From Collinsella sp. (GTDB lineage Bacteria > Actinomycetota > Coriobacteriia > Coriobacteriales > Coriobacteriaceae), in NCBI GenBank assembly GCA_018381235.1, contig JAGZSF010000010.1, positions 62,001-126,000 on the forward strand: DNA of 64,000 bases, in the 5' to 3' direction. Position 1 is the stretch's first letter; each line of letters starts with the position of its first letter. Positions 37,654-47,375 of this stretch are shown here, in pieces. Made by a program: the position numbers and the translations under genes. The notes below the pieces were generated by a model. The model was not told where the DNA came from, searched no databases, and saw only the letters and a program-made list of their open reading frames with translations.

Positions 37654-37721
37654 GGAGCCAGGCCCGTCGACCTTACGTTCCCTGACGTTGCTTACATTTC
37701 CATACGCTTGAGCTAACACGT

Positions 37722-37754
37722 TTTACCCCCGTATCAACAGTGTGCGGGGGTAAA
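37722..37754. terminator. Hairpin between the amide hydrolase and phosphofructokinase genes
   Basis: TTTACCCCCG / CGGGGGTAAA stem with 13-base loop, ending about 40 bp before the pfk start. It could terminate the upstream gene; the T run is short. Confidence 0.45.
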
Positions 37755-37792
37755 CTTATGCGCATGTTATAACTTGCCCGGAAGGATTCATC

Positions 37793-38872
37793 ATGCTCAG
37801 GATCGGTCTTCTTACCAGTGGCGGCGACTGCCAGGCGCTCAACGCCACCATGCGCGGCATCGTCAAAACGCTTATGACCAATAGCGAAGAACCTATCGAG
37901 ATCTATGGTTTTGAGGACGGCTACCAGGGCCTTATCTACAGCAGGTTCCGCGTCATGTCGCCCGCCGATTTTAGCGGCATCCTCACCCGCGGCGGCACCA
38001 TCCTGGGCACGAGCCGCACGCCGTTCAAGCGTCTGGATATTCCCGAGGCCGATGGCGTCGAGAAGGTATCCGCAATGGTCCACACCTATCATAAGCTGCA
38101 GCTCGACTGCCTGTTTATGCTGGGCGGCAACGGCTCCACCAAGACCGCCAACCGCCTGCGCGAAGAGGGCCTCAACGTTATCGCCCTGCCCAAGACCATC
38201 GATAACGACACCTGGGGCACCGAGCTGACGTTTGGCTTTACGAGCGCCATCGACGTCGCCACCAAGTGCATCGACGACATCCACACCACCGCTTCGAGCC
38301 ATGGGCGCGTGTTCGTTATCGAGATCATGGGCCACAAGGTTGGCTGGATTCCACTGTACGCCGGCGTCGCGGGCGGCGCGGATGTCATCCTGATTCCCGA
38401 GATCCCCTACGACATGGATAACGTCATCAAGACCATCGAGCATCGCATGGAAACCGGCAGCCGCTTTACCATCGTGGCCGTCGCCGAGGGCGCCATCTCC
38501 AAGGAGGACGCGGCGCTGTCCAAGAAGGAGTACAAGAAGAAGCTCGCCGAGCGTACGAGCCCCTCGATTGTCTACGACATCGCCAAGGAGATCGAAGCCG
38601 AGACTGGTCGCGAGACCCGTGTCGCCATCCCCGGCCACACGCAGCGCGGCGGCCAGCCCGACGCCCAGGACCGCATCTTTGCGACCCAGTGCGGCGTCGA
38701 GGCGGCACTCGGCTGCCTACGCGGCGAGTTTGGCTACATGATCGCCCTGCGTGACGGCAAGATGTGCCACATGCCGCTCGAGGAAGTCGCCGGCAAGCTC
38801 AAGTATGTCGACCCCCAGAGTGATCTGGTGCGCGAGGCCAAGGCGTTGGGCATCAGCTTCGGCGACGAATAG
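37793..38872 (+). CDS. 6-phosphofructokinase (ATP or PPi dependent)
   Basis: 359 aa, glycolysis. LTSGGDCQALNATMRG (about 7-22) binds the phosphoryl donor. The segment usually reading GGDGS is GGNGST (about 109), and the catalytic loop is PKTIDNDTWGTE (about 133). Lys in PKTIDND is usual in PPi-type enzymes, while Gly after GGN is usual in ATP types, so the donor is ambiguous. The replacement of Asp by Asn in GGNG is unusual. MGHKVGWIP and PGHTQRGGQPD complete the family. GGAAGGA precedes the ATG. Confidence 0.9.
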   Translation: MLRIGLLTSGGDCQALNATMRGIVKTLMTNSEEPIEIYGFEDGYQGLIYSRFRVMSPADFSGILTRGGTILGTSRTPFKRLDIPEADGVEKVSAMVHTYHKLQLDCLFMLGGNGSTKTANRLREEGLNVIALPKTIDNDTWGTELTFGFTSAIDVATKCIDDIHTTASSHGRVFVIEIMGHKVGWIPLYAGVAGGADVILIPEIPYDMDNVIKTIEHRMETGSRFTIVAVAEGAISKEDAALSKKEYKKKLAERTSPSIVYDIAKEIEAETGRETRVAIPGHTQRGGQPDAQDRIFATQCGVEAALGCLRGEFGYMIALRDGKMCHMPLEEVAGKLKYVDPQSDLVREAKALGISFGDE

Positions 38873-38896
38873 CCTCAGCCGAAATTCATCCCATCG

Positions 38897-38993
38897 GGCC
38901 CTCCGACCCCGCCCGACGTATTTCGATTTGGCTCCTCCCTTGACTCCGTCAAAGGTCGCCAATCGAAATCGTCGGGCGGGGTCGGAGGGCCCT
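38897..38993. repeat. Large imperfect hairpin downstream of pfk
   Basis: A 23-bp outer stem (CCTCCGACCCCGCCCGACG part) continues into an inner ATTTCGATT / AATCGAAAT stem and a small TTGAC / GTCAA hairpin at the tip. It is part of the 578-bp gap between pfk and the small gene at 39451, which otherwise holds only the 67-bp palindrome and an inverted repeat. Confidence 0.75.
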
Positions 38994-39053
38994 GCGTTTA
39001 CATACTCGCCGAGGTTATTCGTCTTCTTGCTGCGGGTGCCTGGCCTGAAATTC

Positions 39054-39120
39054 AGTTGCGGTGAAATAGTTCCTGCTTAGCCCGCAAATGGCTGAATCTA
39101 GGAACTATTCCACCGCAACT
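39054..39120. repeat. 67-bp palindrome, copy 2
   Basis: Arms AGTTGCGGTGAAATAGTTCC and complement with one mismatch, 27-nt loop. Confidence 0.85.
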
Positions 39121-39165
39121 TACGTATGATCGGAGCGGCTACAGCACAAGCATCGGCGTTCGTTT

Positions 39166-39346
39166 GATGGTCCGCCACGAAATGGGGCCATCTACTACGT
39201 TTAACTCGATTGGGCCAACCATGACCGCCTTTTCGAAAATCGACAGGCCTTCTACCTGCGGTTTTGTTTTTTGTTTTCCCGGCATGGTTGAGGGTATCCA
39301 ATTAAACATAGTAGATAGGCCCATTTTGTGGCATACGACCCATTCA
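39166..39346. repeat. Imperfect 55-60-bp inverted repeat in non-coding DNA
   Basis: The segment around 39166-39226 (with CATCTACTACGTTTAA) is about 75-80% complementary to 39288-39346 (with TTAAACATAGTAGATAGG), separated by about 60 bp. The structure would form a long hairpin, perhaps a MITE-like relic. No supported gene lies here. Confidence 0.5.
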
Positions 39347-39450
39347 AGCCCTATCTCGAAGGCTAAAGAGAGCCTCTCATCCACGCTTGCGAGCGAAAAC
39401 CAAATAGAATGAAAGGCAAATGAAAAGCCCGTTTGACGAGCGGAGGACAT

Positions 39451-39771
39451 ATGCGCGACGTAGCCGAAAGCGACTGGAAGCTGTTTAAGAAAATGCTTCC
39501 TCAATGGCAAGAACGTTATATGGAAAAGCTCATCGGCCAGTACGTTGAGATACTGAATGGCGACAGCGAAGCGTCCAGTAGATTTTGGGCACTAGAAGAG
39601 AGCCTCAATAGAAACAAGCTGTCCTCAGGCGTAATTGCAAACGACATTCGCCGCAGCACAATGCACCGCGAGATAGCCAATTTGCTTATCGACAGCGTGA
39701 TTACCCTTGACGACCTTGACGGTTTTACCGAGGACATTAAGAGCTATGCGCAGCACTGGATTGGCCAGTAA
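39451..39771 (+). CDS. Small alpha-helical protein of unknown function
   Basis: 106 aa, mostly helical and charged, beginning MRDVAESDWKLFKKM. It resembles a widespread ~105-aa gut-bacterial family that is sometimes labelled multidrug transporter without basis, since it has no membrane segment. GGAGGA precedes the ATG at 39451. It stands alone in an A+T-richer stretch with repeats on both sides, suggesting an accessory gene. Confidence 0.75.
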   Translation: MRDVAESDWKLFKKMLPQWQERYMEKLIGQYVEILNGDSEASSRFWALEESLNRNKLSSGVIANDIRRSTMHREIANLLIDSVITLDDLDGFTEDIKSYAQHWIGQ

Positions 39772-39843
39772 GGGCACTGAGCGACAAATATCCCCAGCAA
39801 AACGGGGCAAACGCCGGACCACCTAATGGTTGTCCGGCGTTTG

Positions 39844-39887
39844 CCCAGATAAAACCTGCCAAAATAAACCTGTCCCTTTTTGGCAGG
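39844..39887. repeat. REP-like element, CCTGCCAAAA family copy 3
   Basis: CCAGATAAAACCTGCC start, core AAACCTGTCCC, TTTTTGGCAGG end. It abuts the stop codon of the FtsX-type permease gene. Confidence 0.85.
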
Positions 39888-42653
39888 CTACTCGGCGCTC
39901 TTGAGGGCGCCGACCATGTCGATCTTGTTGAGCGTTCGGTTGGTGGCGAGGTTGACGATAATCGTAAAGCCGAAGGACAGCACCACGGCAAGCACATAGC
40001 TCAGCGGCTCGACCTCAACGTCAAAGTACAGCGACGGCATCTGCAGGATGTACGTAAAGCTCTCGGCAAGCAGGCCACCCAGCGGCACGCCCAGTGCGGT
40101 GCCAATCGCCGTGAGGATCAACGTCTCCTTGTTGACGTAGTGGTGCACCTCGCCACGGCGGAAGCCCAGCACCTTGATGGTCGCCAGCTCGCGCTCGCGC
40201 TCGGAGATATTCGTGTTGGACAGCGTAAACACCACCACAAACGACAGGCACGCCGCCATAAAGGTCACGAGCACCACGACGGAATTGATGATAGTAAAGT
40301 TCGCCTCATAGTTTTCCCAATGTTCGGCCGTGCTCGAGATGGTGAGCCAACCGTCGCTTTTAAGCTTCTTGCTAAACGCAATCTGGTCAGAAGATGAACC
40401 CTTAAGCAGCACAAAGATGCCGTTAAGACGCGCGCTTCGGCCGAACGCGCGCTCATAGGTGCCCTGCGTCATGTAAAGCGTGTTGCCCAGATAGTTGAGC
40501 GAAATGTCGCTGACTTTGACCTTGGCTACGTTGAGCGACGAATCCTGGACGTGCGCCGTATCGCCCGGTTGAATCCCCAGCACCAGCTGTGAACTCTTGC
40601 TCAGGTACACATCTCCGTCACGCAAGGATAGCGGCTCTTTGGACTCGTCCTCGAGGCACACGTAGTCGTCCAGATCGTTCATGCGGTCATCGGGCACCAC
40701 GATCAGCTGCACGGTCTCGCTCTTGCCGCCAAACGTAAAGGTAACGTTGTCAGTCATGATCGGCAGCGTCGAAGTTACGGTCACGTTGGAATCATTGGCC
40801 GCGCTGCGCTCATCCAACGCCGCGCACGTCTGCGTAAAGTCATCGGGGTTGGCGACCGCCAGCAAGTCATAGCGCGTGATATGCCCATACTGCTTGGGCG
40901 AAAGCGCGACCGACGTGTCGCGAATACCCATACCGCAGATCACAAGCGCGGTGCAACCCGCGATGCCAAAGATGGTCATAAAGGCGCGCTTTTTATAGCG
41001 GAATAGGTTGCGTGCAGCGACCTTGTTCAAAAAGCCCATACGGTGCCAGATAAAGCCGATGCGCTCGAGCAAGATACGCGAGCCGGCGCGCGGGGCCTTG
41101 GGACGCATAAGCGAGGCTGGGGTCTCGACCATCTCGTGGCGGCAGGCGATAATCGTAGCGCCCACCACGCCCACGGCAAACAGCGCCACCGACACGAGCG
41201 ACGACACGATGTCGTACGAAAGCAGCATCTGGGGCAGTGAGTACATGTCGTCGAACACCGTAAACAGGAACAGCGGCAGGCCCACAAATCCGATGATGTT
41301 GCCGAGCACGCCGCCGATCAGACAAGCCCACAGCGCATAGTCCACGTATTTGGACAGAATACGCCCGCGCGAATAGCCGAGCGCTTTGTACAGGCCAATA
41401 AGCGTGCGCTCCTCCTCGACCATACGCGTGGCGGTGGTGAGGCTGATGAGCACGGCGACGATAAAGAAGATGAACGGAAACACCGTGGCGATGGCCTCAA
41501 TTGACGAGCTATCGCTCTCCACGCTCGAGTAGCTTGCGATATTGCCGCGGTCCTGGATGTACCAGGTGCATTCGCCCAGGTCAGAGAGCTCGGCGCGGGC
41601 ATCGGCAAACTGCTGGTCGGCGGCGGCACGGCGCTGGTCCAGGTCGGCTTGCGCCTGCGCACGCTCGTCGCTGCCCTCTGCCATGCGGTTGATGTTGCCC
41701 TGTTCAATCCCAAAGAGCATATTCGTCTGGCGCTCAGCCGCATCTAAGCTTGCCGGCGTGTCGACTGTCAGCTCCTGAGCGCGCGCCTTCTCACGCTCCT
41801 CGCGGATCTTCTCGATATTGCCCTTGGCCTTGTTGATCTTTGCCGCGTAGGCATCCGAATAGGAGTTGAGGCTCTTGGCTCCCTCGACGATCACGTGGAC
41901 CGCAGAGTAGGAAGAAGATGTCGCGGCGTCCTCGCTCACATAGAACTTGTAGTCCGCGGCCGAAGCAGCGCGAAAGGCGTTGACTGTCGAGTCGGAGCTC
42001 ACATCAGTGGGATCGAGAACCTCGGCCGTGATGGTGTAATCGCCATCGGCAAACTGATCCTTGGCGCTTTGGTTCGACGAGCTCGCATCGTTGGCAGCAA
42101 AGCTCACCGTATCGCCGAGCTTTTTACCCGAAGCCTTCAGGAACTTCGAAGTCACCGCGACCTCATCGGCGCTCTCGGGCAAATCGCCGTTCACGAGCAC
42201 TGGCTGATCGATGTTCTCCTTGGAGAGGCTCTGTACGACGACACGCTCGCGCGTTGTACCCACGGCGGTGTAGGCGGTCTCGGTGTAGATGCCCTCGGCC
42301 GTCTCGACACCATCGACCTCTTGGATGGCGGCGAGATCATCGTCGGTCAGGCCATAGGTCGACTGCACGTTAATGTCATAGACATTTTGCTGGTCGAAGT
42401 AGGCGTCAACCGAATCGCACAGGTCCTCGCAACCCGCCTTAAGGCCGCACATCACGCTCACGCCAAGCGCGGTGATGACCACGATTGACAAGAAGCGCTT
42501 AAGACTGCCTCGGATTGTGCGGTAGATGCCACGGCGAAAAACCGTCGGCACCATATCGTTTGAGCTTTGGGCAGTGCGGTAGGTCGTAAAATCCTGCTCG
42601 CGCTCCGTGTTCTGTGCGTCGCGGCGTAGGCTGTTTTGGCGGTCCTGGTCCAT
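39888..42653 (-). CDS. FtsX/MacB-type ABC transporter permease
   Basis: 921 aa. The first membrane helix (about residue 45) follows a polar N-terminus. A large extracytoplasmic region with a long coiled coil (about 275-360) follows, then two FtsX cores (three helices near 395-520 and a second set near 785-910), as in YknZ/SalY-like permeases. It works with the ATPase encoded just upstream to export or extract a substrate at the membrane. ATG 42653 lies 5 bp after the ATPase stop. A REP-like element touches its stop codon. Confidence 0.9.
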   Translation of the reverse strand: MDQDRQNSLRRDAQNTEREQDFTTYRTAQSSNDMVPTVFRRGIYRTIRGSLKRFLSIVVITALGVSVMCGLKAGCEDLCDSVDAYFDQQNVYDINVQSTYGLTDDDLAAIQEVDGVETAEGIYTETAYTAVGTTRERVVVQSLSKENIDQPVLVNGDLPESADEVAVTSKFLKASGKKLGDTVSFAANDASSSNQSAKDQFADGDYTITAEVLDPTDVSSDSTVNAFRAASAADYKFYVSEDAATSSSYSAVHVIVEGAKSLNSYSDAYAAKINKAKGNIEKIREEREKARAQELTVDTPASLDAAERQTNMLFGIEQGNINRMAEGSDERAQAQADLDQRRAAADQQFADARAELSDLGECTWYIQDRGNIASYSSVESDSSSIEAIATVFPFIFFIVAVLISLTTATRMVEEERTLIGLYKALGYSRGRILSKYVDYALWACLIGGVLGNIIGFVGLPLFLFTVFDDMYSLPQMLLSYDIVSSLVSVALFAVGVVGATIIACRHEMVETPASLMRPKAPRAGSRILLERIGFIWHRMGFLNKVAARNLFRYKKRAFMTIFGIAGCTALVICGMGIRDTSVALSPKQYGHITRYDLLAVANPDDFTQTCAALDERSAANDSNVTVTSTLPIMTDNVTFTFGGKSETVQLIVVPDDRMNDLDDYVCLEDESKEPLSLRDGDVYLSKSSQLVLGIQPGDTAHVQDSSLNVAKVKVSDISLNYLGNTLYMTQGTYERAFGRSARLNGIFVLLKGSSSDQIAFSKKLKSDGWLTISSTAEHWENYEANFTIINSVVVLVTFMAACLSFVVVFTLSNTNISERERELATIKVLGFRRGEVHHYVNKETLILTAIGTALGVPLGGLLAESFTYILQMPSLYFDVEVEPLSYVLAVVLSFGFTIIVNLATNRTLNKIDMVGALKSAE

Positions 42654-42658
42654 GGGCG

Positions 42659-43360
<702 letters not shown>

Positions 43361-43413
43361 CGATTAATTCCCATCTGGTCGGATAACTCTTTAGTATTAC
43401 CCATTTCGCACCG

Positions 43414-43447
43414 ACCAAAAAGGGACAGGTTCATTTTGGCAGGTTTT
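43414..43447. repeat. REP-like element, CCTGCCAAAA family copy 4 (inverted)
   Basis: CCAAAAAGGGACAGG core followed by ATTTTGGCAGGTTTT. The TAA stop of the histidine kinase lies inside the element's first bases on the minus strand. Confidence 0.8.
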
Positions 43448-44825
43448 AGAGGCGGACGGTGAAGGTGATCTGGTTGCCGTGGCCGCAGACAGAAGCGCTC
43501 CCACCATGGGCTTCGGCGATGGCACGCACCACGGATAGGCCCACGCCCGAGCCGCCCGTCTTGGAGCTGCGCGACACGTCCGCACGATAGAAGCGGTCGA
43601 ACAATCGATCTAGGTCGCCTTCGGGCAGCTCGTCCACGGCGTTCGAAACGACAAGCTCGGCCGAACCTTTGCCTGCACCGCGTGAGACGGCACGCAGACT
43701 CAACTCAATTACACTGCCCTCACTCGCATAGCGCGTGGCGTTATCCAGCAGCAGCTCAACCACCTGCGCCACCGCTGCAGCATCGGCATGGGCCCGCACG
43801 CCACTCGCAATCGACGTCGACAGACGCTTGCCACGCGAAACCGCCACCGACTCAAACGGCGACGCCGCCTTGTCCGCTGCCTCCGAAAGATCGATCGATA
43901 TCATGGTAAAGCCCGCCGAACCCTCGTCCATGCGAGCCAAAAACACCAGACGCTCCGTGAGCGCCGTCAACCGTGCAACCTGTTCGTGAATGCTCTGCGT
44001 CCACTCGCTCTCGCCGCTCTCGATCTCTTGCACCTCATTGGCGGCATCAATCACGGCCAGCGGCGTCTTGATCTCGTGGCTTGCATCGGTAATAAAGCGC
44101 TTTTGCTTGCTGTAGCTCTCGACCATCGGCCGAATCACCGCGCCCGAGGCACCCGCCACAATTGCCAACACCGCCAGCCAGCCAATGCAACTAATCGCCA
44201 CGCTCGCGCTCAAAAACGAATGAAAGCTTGCAAGCTCGCGCGAGCAGTCCACAAACACATAGGTGGTCTCGTCGCCCTGAACCGTAACCGTATAGCGGTA
44301 GTTACCAGAAAAGCCCGAGGTCCAACCCTTGGAATATAGTCCTGCAGCGATGCGTGCAGCACGCTTGGCACCCACCGCGGCAATGCGAGCCGTGTTGACA
44401 TCGGTCACCTGCCCACCGGCAATCGACACCGTAAAGTAGCGCGTGTCGAAGGGAGACTCCGCCGTCATACCTTCGAAGTGCCCGGTGCGCATGACCACCC
44501 TGTCACCGGCAGCGGTCTTACCGGCGCCCACATCCTCGACGAGATCGGTCTTGGGCTCATCCGTCCAATCGATGCCGTCCTTGCCCGCCAAGATATAGTC
44601 CAGACGAGCGTCGGCCATCTTGCAGACATGCGAGTAGTTGACGATATTGATGCCGGCGATGATAAGCGTAAGCACGGCGGTCACGGCACCCATGGCAACC
44701 AGGATGAACTTACGACGCAGGCGACGTCCCATTGCACTGGCAGCATCGGCGCGCCCCGGATTACCCGAGTCCGCGCCCATGCCGAGCTTTGCCGTCGTGC
44801 GCTTCCACCACGCACTCGCGCTCAC
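43446..44825 (-). CDS. Membrane sensor histidine kinase
   Basis: 459 aa. The first membrane helix (about 40-62) and second (about 215-240) bracket an extracytoplasmic sensor domain of about 150 residues. The H box is DASHEIKTPLAV (phospho-His about residue 253); N box LLDNATRY, F/G boxes LFDRFYRAD and GGSGVGLSVV follow. The GTG start overlaps the end region of the response regulator with GAGGAGG. It forms a two-component pair with the upstream OmpR-type regulator. The signal is unknown. Confidence 0.93.
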   Translation of the reverse strand: MSASAWWKRTTAKLGMGADSGNPGRADAASAMGRRLRRKFILVAMGAVTAVLTLIIAGINIVNYSHVCKMADARLDYILAGKDGIDWTDEPKTDLVEDVGAGKTAAGDRVVMRTGHFEGMTAESPFDTRYFTVSIAGGQVTDVNTARIAAVGAKRAARIAAGLYSKGWTSGFSGNYRYTVTVQGDETTYVFVDCSRELASFHSFLSASVAISCIGWLAVLAIVAGASGAVIRPMVESYSKQKRFITDASHEIKTPLAVIDAANEVQEIESGESEWTQSIHEQVARLTALTERLVFLARMDEGSAGFTMISIDLSEAADKAASPFESVAVSRGKRLSTSIASGVRAHADAAAVAQVVELLLDNATRYASEGSVIELSLRAVSRGAGKGSAELVVSNAVDELPEGDLDRLFDRFYRADVSRSSKTGGSGVGLSVVRAIAEAHGGSASVCGHGNQITFTVRL

Positions 44826-44827
44826 GC

Positions 44828-45511
44828 CTATTCGCCCTCCTCAACAACCTCGAGCGAATAGCCCTGGTTGCGCGATGCACGGATGGCCACGTTGGCACCA
44901 AGCGCCGTCAGCTTTTTGCGCAGGTACGAGATATAGACCCACACCACATTGGCCCCCTCGGGCGCATCTTCGCCCCAAACCTCGAGCAACAAACGCTCGG
45001 TAGGCATACGTGTGCCGGCGTTGCGCATAAAGAGTTCCATAAGCTGAAACTCGCGATTGGCTAGGTGTTCCTCGCCCAAGGGACCCACAAGCGTGCAAGC
45101 TGCCGTATCGAGGCGCACGTTGCCCACACTGAGCGTCGTGGCGTCGATCGCAGTCGCGGCGCGCGTCATGGCGCGAATGCGCGCGAGCAGCTCCTTGGCG
45201 GCAAACGGCTTGGTCAGATAGTCATTGGCGCCGGCGTCCAGACCCTCAACCTTATCAGACACCTCGCTTTTGGCCGTAAGCATGATGATGGGCAGACGCT
45301 TACCGGACTCACGCGTGCGTTTGAGCACCTCAATGCCATCCATGCCGGGCATCATGATGTCCAGGATTGCGGCGTCATAGTCATTGGCGAGTAGATATTC
45401 GAGCGCCGTCAGACCGTCGAGTGCGGTATCGACCTCGTAGTCGCTATGTTGAAGAATCGCGGTAAGGGCACGGGAGAGGCCGGGTTCGTCCTCGGCAAGC
45501 ATCAGCTTCAT
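44828..45511 (-). CDS. OmpR-family response regulator
   Basis: 227 aa. Receiver domain with acidic pocket AEDEPG, phospho-acceptor Asp in ILDIMMPG (about residue 51) and Lys in LTKPF (about 102). A winged-helix DNA-binding domain (about 125-222) has the YISYLRKKL recognition region. AAAGGAG precedes the ATG. It is first in the operon with its kinase and divergent from the glycosyltransferase operon at 45810, which is a likely target. Confidence 0.95.
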   Translation of the reverse strand: MKLMLAEDEPGLSRALTAILQHSDYEVDTALDGLTALEYLLANDYDAAILDIMMPGMDGIEVLKRTRESGKRLPIIMLTAKSEVSDKVEGLDAGANDYLTKPFAAKELLARIRAMTRAATAIDATTLSVGNVRLDTAACTLVGPLGEEHLANREFQLMELFMRNAGTRMPTERLLLEVWGEDAPEGANVVWVYISYLRKKLTALGANVAIRASRNQGYSLEVVEEGE

Positions 45512-45809
45512 AGTTGCTCCTTTAGCGCATGGAAATACAAGCTTCGATACTGCCGATAATAGCGCACCAAAAGCTGCCTTAGCGCAGCCTTAGCCGCTCA
45601 ACCTGCGCATTTTCAAATACGCAGGATATGGCTTAGCCAAACTTAAGGCGCACATGCCGAGCGCTTGTCTGTGTGCCGGCCGCGGTAGAACAGCTTTGTC
45701 ACGAGGACAGCCGTACCACCTCGCGACGGCATGTCGAGACCATGCCATCCCCTTTGATGCCGGGGCCGCACTTATAGGCGGCCCCGCACCCATCCGATTG
45801 GAGAACACT

Positions 45810-46406
45810 ATGGACAGTTTGTTCAACAGCAATACCGACGGCGTCACCGGCAGCGAGAGCGCCGAGCCCAATACGGCATCCCAACACGCAGCGAGCGATG
45901 TGCCCGCCACAGTCGTCAATCCGCTCTATGCGGGAGAGTCTGCTGGAGAGCACGCCATGCCCGCCGACACGTCGGCGCCCGCTCCCGATACCCGCGCATA
46001 TGTCGCCGAACCCGCCCCGCAGCAGGTGGCTCCGGCAAAGGAGCGCGATGGCAAGCAGTCCGGCCGCGCCACCAACCTGCTGCTGGTCGCAACGCTCGCA
46101 GCCGTTTGCGGCCTCGCTGGCGGGCTTGCAGGTGGTGCCATCATGAGCGCCGCGACCGGCGGATCGGCCCAGGCCGCGCAGGGTGGCATGCAGGGCGGCG
46201 GGGCACCGAACGCAGATGGCGCCACCGGCAACAGCAACGGCGCCTCGGATGGTAGCGCTCCGAGCGGGCAGGCGCCCACGGACACACCCGACGTGAGCGG
46301 TTCTGTCGATGGCTCGACCGATGGCAGCTCAACCGACGCCCCGGACGATGCACCTGCGGACACGGGTGCCGACGCTGACGCCTCACAGACTTCCCTTTCC
46401 GCCTAG
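45810..46406 (+). CDS. Single-pass membrane protein with Gly/Ser/Asp-rich tail
   Basis: 198 aa. A disordered N-terminal region (about 90 residues), one membrane segment (about 91-112, with GLAGGLAGGAIM) and a low-complexity Gly/Ser/Asp/Pro tail outside. No enzymatic motif. ATG 45810 follows GGAG. It begins an operon with a polyprenol-sugar synthase and a GT39-type transferase, and its tail could be an acceptor or scaffold for glycosylation, which is inference. Confidence 0.75.
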   Translation: MDSLFNSNTDGVTGSESAEPNTASQHAASDVPATVVNPLYAGESAGEHAMPADTSAPAPDTRAYVAEPAPQQVAPAKERDGKQSGRATNLLLVATLAAVCGLAGGLAGGAIMSAATGGSAQAAQGGMQGGGAPNADGATGNSNGASDGSAPSGQAPTDTPDVSGSVDGSTDGSSTDAPDDAPADTGADADASQTSLSA

Positions 46407-46430
46407 CTATCTGAACAGAGAGGCATCATT

Positions 46431-47375
46431 ATGACCAAGCCCGACATCATCGCGCAAAACGTCCGCACCGTACCCGCCACCACGCAAAATCACCCTACAT
46501 CTGCAGCCGCTCAGCCACGAACCGCAGCTTCAACGGCACAGGCCATCCAAAGCGAACCCTCCCCTTCTTCCATCCTCAACTGCGGCGAGCCGCGCGAAGT
46601 CGACTGCGACTTTGTCATCCCCGTCTTTAACGAGCAGGCCGAGCTCGGCTCCTCAATCATGCTGCTGATGGATCAGCTGCGCCAGATTTCGCTTCATGCC
46701 AAATCGTTTACCTGGCAGATTGTGATTGCCGACAACGCCAGCAGCGACAAGACTTGGGAACTCGCCCGCTTCCTCGCCTGCAAGTTTCCCTTTACACTCC
46801 GCGCCATCCGCATTCCCCAAAAGGGTCGCGGACGCGCCCTCAAAATCGCATGGAGCACGTCCAAGGCCCGCGTGCGCGCCTATATGGATGTCGACCTTTC
46901 CACCGATATTCGGCAGATTCCCGAACTTGTCGGCCCCATTCTGGACGGACGCGCCGACGTTTGCTTTGGCTCACGCCTGCTGCCAGCGTCGCGGGTGGAA
47001 CGCTGCGTCAAACGCGAGCTTATCTCGCGCTCGTATAACCGCATGCTGCAGAGCTATCTGAGTGTGCATTTTCACGATGCACAGTGCGGGTTTAAAGCCA
47101 TATCCGCCGAAGCCGCAGACACACTGCTGCCGCTCATCCAGGACAACGAATGGTTCTTCGATACCGAGCTTCTGGTCTTGGCCGAACGCATGGGCATCGC
47201 ATCGTGCGAGTTCGCCGTGCGCTGGAAGGAAGACCCCGGCACCACGGTGCACATCGTCGACACGGTGCGCAAGGACCTTGCCGGAATGAAGCGACTCAAA
47301 GCGAGCGAGGGGCAGACAGGCGCTACGCCGACAAGCGCGTATCGTTATCCCCTCAAGCAGGCGGCGGATGCCTGA
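46431..47375 (+). CDS. Family 2 glycosyltransferase (polyprenyl-phosphate sugar synthase type)
   Basis: 314 aa. After an Ala/Thr/Gln-rich N-terminus the GT2 domain starts at DFVIPVFNEQAELG (about 60). IADNASSDKTW (about 100) and YMDVDLSTDI (about 145) hold the metal/nucleotide Asp residues. No C-terminal membrane helices, as in soluble dolichol-phosphate-mannose-synthase-like enzymes. It would charge a lipid phosphate with a sugar for the next gene. Its stop overlaps the next start (TGATG). Confidence 0.9.
   Translation: MTKPDIIAQNVRTVPATTQNHPTSAAAQPRTAASTAQAIQSEPSPSSILNCGEPREVDCDFVIPVFNEQAELGSSIMLLMDQLRQISLHAKSFTWQIVIADNASSDKTWELARFLACKFPFTLRAIRIPQKGRGRALKIAWSTSKARVRAYMDVDLSTDIRQIPELVGPILDGRADVCFGSRLLPASRVERCVKRELISRSYNRMLQSYLSVHFHDAQCGFKAISAEAADTLLPLIQDNEWFFDTELLVLAERMGIASCEFAVRWKEDPGTTVHIVDTVRKDLAGMKRLKASEGQTGATPTSAYRYPLKQAADA

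Noticed and set aside
39139..39510. Minus-strand 123-codon frame in the inverted repeat
   Set aside because: Its internal similarity comes from the DNA inverted repeat; no start signal and it overlaps a better-supported gene on plus.
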